Below are positions 61,458 to 64,000 of a DNA stretch of 64,000 nt, one piece after another. The DNA is from Rhea pennata. Lineage: Eukaryota; Chordata; Aves; Rheiformes; Rheidae. The stretch is from assembly GCF_028389875.1 (NCBI RefSeq), contig NC_084663.1:216404876-216468875 (forward strand), written 5' to 3'. Position 1 is the first letter of the stretch, and every line of letters starts with the position of its first letter. The translations under genes and the position numbers were made by a program. The notes under the pieces were generated by a model. The model searched no databases. It saw nothing but the letters and a program-made list of their open reading frames with translations, and was not told the origin of the DNA.

Positions 61458-64000
61458 AATTTTTGCCTGAAAACAAAGACAGAAGACACTGCGCAACTTT
61501 ATTTTACATACTAAAGCTATTCCATCACTGTCTGATACCAAATGCCTTGTATTACCTTCTCTAATCTGCTAATGGCCACAGCCAGAAGTATGATCCTGAA
61601 TTATGTAGGCTCATGGGTTGCAAAGTATTGCAACATGTTCTTCTCATCCTATGATGTGAAAAAGGCAGCTGTCCAAATTGTCTCTTCACTTGATTTCAAC
61701 ATGATATAAGCACGTTTTTCTTCCAAGCATTTCCACTTAGACCTGGATCAATGGAGACAAAATCAGTTCTCATTGTGCAAAAAACACATTAAATGGATGT
61801 ACTGTGAGTTCAGAGTGGAGAAAGGAGGGAGCCAGGCAAGAAGAGAGAGGAAAGGTCAGATTGTTTCAGCGATGCATGAGATATTCTCTGATATCAAAAA
61901 CTGCAGAGGGAATAATAGAGAGTTTTAAGACACCTGAACTCACACTAAGTTAGAGAACAAAATTGTCTCCAAATCTGAAGTTGACTGCCCTCTCATCCCT
62001 GTCTCCAAAATTCTCTTTCCTTTTGGCTTTGGGACTGAAAAACTGCTGCTTGTTTTGCACCTCTTCATCAATCAAACTCTACCAAAAATAAAATTTGAAT
62101 GGGCAGTTGCAGAGTCCTCTGGGCCATGAGAAAACCTGTGTGAAATGGAGTTCCTCCACCAGCCAAGGAAAGGGCTTGCAGTGCTGCCCTGGACAGGGTC
62201 CAAAGACCATTGGAGACTGAGTCAGAGCCAGACTCACACAAATTAATATGGGATGACAGTTCTTTCACCAGCCTCTGCAGTAACATTCAGCTCTTGGTAT
62301 CAAAACCCAAAGTAGGATTTACTCCTACTTGAGAAAGCAATGCAAGTACTTAAAAACAAAACTGTGAGGTTGCTGCACACCAGAACAGTCACTTAGGAAA
62401 AAACAACTGTATTTTTAAAGGCAGAGGTGGATCTCAGTTCACCTTCAAGTGGGAGAGGGGAGATGCCATTTCAGGTCTAAAATATCCCAATTCAAGAAAG
62501 TCTAGGAAATCTGCTTCAGAGATACAAAATACAACAGAGAAGTCTTTAAAAAATAGTGACAGTAGTAAAGCATCTAATTTTGTAAATTAATTAAGTCAGT
62601 ATAAATACTGCACGAAATAAAAATATGTGTGTTGTATTAACAGGCATAAGATATTATTAACACTCATAGCATATAAATTCTGTGCTGTTATACTGAAAGC
62701 CAGTGATTTGCCTAACTTCAGATGTCAAACTGCAAGCAAACAAGGGTCCCATTGAGCCTGTAGGGGGGAGTCTCAGCACAGAGAGGAGCTTCATGCCAGA
62801 GGAGTCTCAGCAGTGGAGCCCTTCCTCCACAGTCTAACCACCGGCACACAAACACATTAGTGCAAACACAGCACTAAGGATGCATCTGCTGCAGCTACCT
62901 CTGAGCACTCTTGGCTGCTTCTTCTCTTAAAATATTTTCAGCCTACCTTAAGCTAAAAGCTGTAACTTATGAATTTATATCCCTACAGTGATTCCTGGCC
63001 CTGCCCAGCTGTGGGCTCTGGCTGAGGGTCTATACAGGGATTGCTTTGATTTACCATCCAAATTGTGCTACCACATCATGCTTAACTCAGCAACCCTTGC
63101 TTTCAAAAATGAATAATCCCAGCTGTGTGGCAGAGTCCTCAAACCGTGGCTGGTCTTGCAGGTCTGCAAGGCAGGGAGCCCTGGAAGCAACTTTACCTGA
63201 TAGCTGTTGGGAAACTGGCACCTCTGAGTAGGAGTCTGGTCATCACAGAGATCTGTCCCCAGCTGCATGTAGAGTCATGTGGCTGAACAGCACCGACCCC
63301 AAACACACAACGCAAACAACTCACCATCACCTTGGTCCTAACAGAGATGAGGATCCCCGGCTGTGCTCCAGGATGCCAGAGCCAGGGAGGCAGATGCATT
63401 TGTACAGTGTCTCGAGGATCCCGGAGGGCCATGGGGATGGCACTGTGCCATGGTCAGTGGCTCTGCAAGCGTCCTTCAGCCTGTTAGATGTTCCCTGGGG
63501 TCTCATCCCTCCCTGCTTTTCCAGTCACCCCCACAACGCTGATATTACAAGCAATGGTGGCATGTGCAGTCATGTTCACGGATCCCCAGCGCCCAGCTCT
63601 GCATGTGCCCTGGCTCCCTCCCCACCACTCACGCAATTATATTCACATAGTTCTGTCCTGAGGGCCCTGCTTGGACTGACGTGATGTAGCTGCAGGATGT
63701 GGCAACACACAATCAACGTCTGAAAACAACAGACACGCTGAGTCCTAAAGAAGTGGTCTGACTTTTCAAAAGTGCTAAGCATCCAGATTTAGAAGCTTAA
63801 CTCAAATAGTCACTTTTGCAAAAAATCTTAGCCACGTATGTATAAATAGCAATACATGTTTTGAATAGATTTGTCAGCATGATGCATCGCAGACTCAGTG
63901 ATCAATGCAGCAGGAGGAATTTGGAAATGTTTCCCTGTAGCAGTGAGAGAAGCAAACCATGGGTTGTGCTCCTGTGCGGGTAGGTAGAGGAGGTTGGAGG
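61458..64000. other. 5' flank of the OR gene and intergenic
   Basis: It holds the acceptor at 61467-61468; the upstream non-coding exon was not found. The frame of 135 codons at 63277-63684 has no domain. No repeat family recognised. Confidence 0.45.

Overview
The window looks like bird chromosomal DNA. It carries several CR1 LINE copies ending in the 8-base ATTCTATG-type 3' repeats typical of birds, class I (OR51/OR52-type) olfactory receptor genes with single-exon coding regions, and one spliced folate receptor gene. A crocodilian or turtle is not formally excluded. I recognise no retroviral or other LTR element, no globin gene and no structural RNA gene.

Layout, left to right: an intact OR52-like gene (2920-3873, +); a CR1 (5959-6846, +); an OR51-like gene with an open frame but several unusual residues (7432-8391, -); a diverged CR1 (8703-9010, -); a well-preserved CR1 (11497-12702, +); an ancient CR1 trace (16500-16770); an intact OR51-like gene (18802-19770, -); ancient and nested CR1s (21220-21665, 23960-24605); an OR pseudogene (25151-25780, -); an ancient CR1 (28360-29155, +); a four-coding-exon folate receptor gene (30591-32701, +) with its poly(A) signal near 33177; a GC-rich stretch containing a worn CR1 (38600-39090, -); an OR52-like gene without the usual start Met (39543-40607, +); an OR51 pseudogene 99% identical to the gene at 18802 (44414-45380, +); an OR51 pseudogene fragment (51361-51840, +); a nested, inverted CR1 cluster (56645-57790); an OR52-like pseudogene ended by a CR1 insertion (58200-59555, +); and an intact OR52-like gene (60498-61457, -).

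The receptor genes would each be expressed alone in olfactory neurons. They share the usual class I design: an upstream non-coding exon is spliced to an acceptor shortly before the start codon, and this acceptor is visible for most of them. The folate receptor is an unrelated GPI-anchored protein gene embedded in the array. All the pocket residues I checked match human FOLR1 at a constant offset of 12.

The most interesting structure is large-scale. The array is close to mirror-symmetric about the folate receptor gene, in gene type, strand and distance, and one mirror pair shares an 873-base, indel-free tract of about 99% identity with abrupt edges. This suggests an old inverted duplication with recent gene conversion between its arms. 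The second is the OR51-like gene at 7432-8391, which has lost both cysteines of one extracellular disulfide together with other near-invariant residues while staying open.
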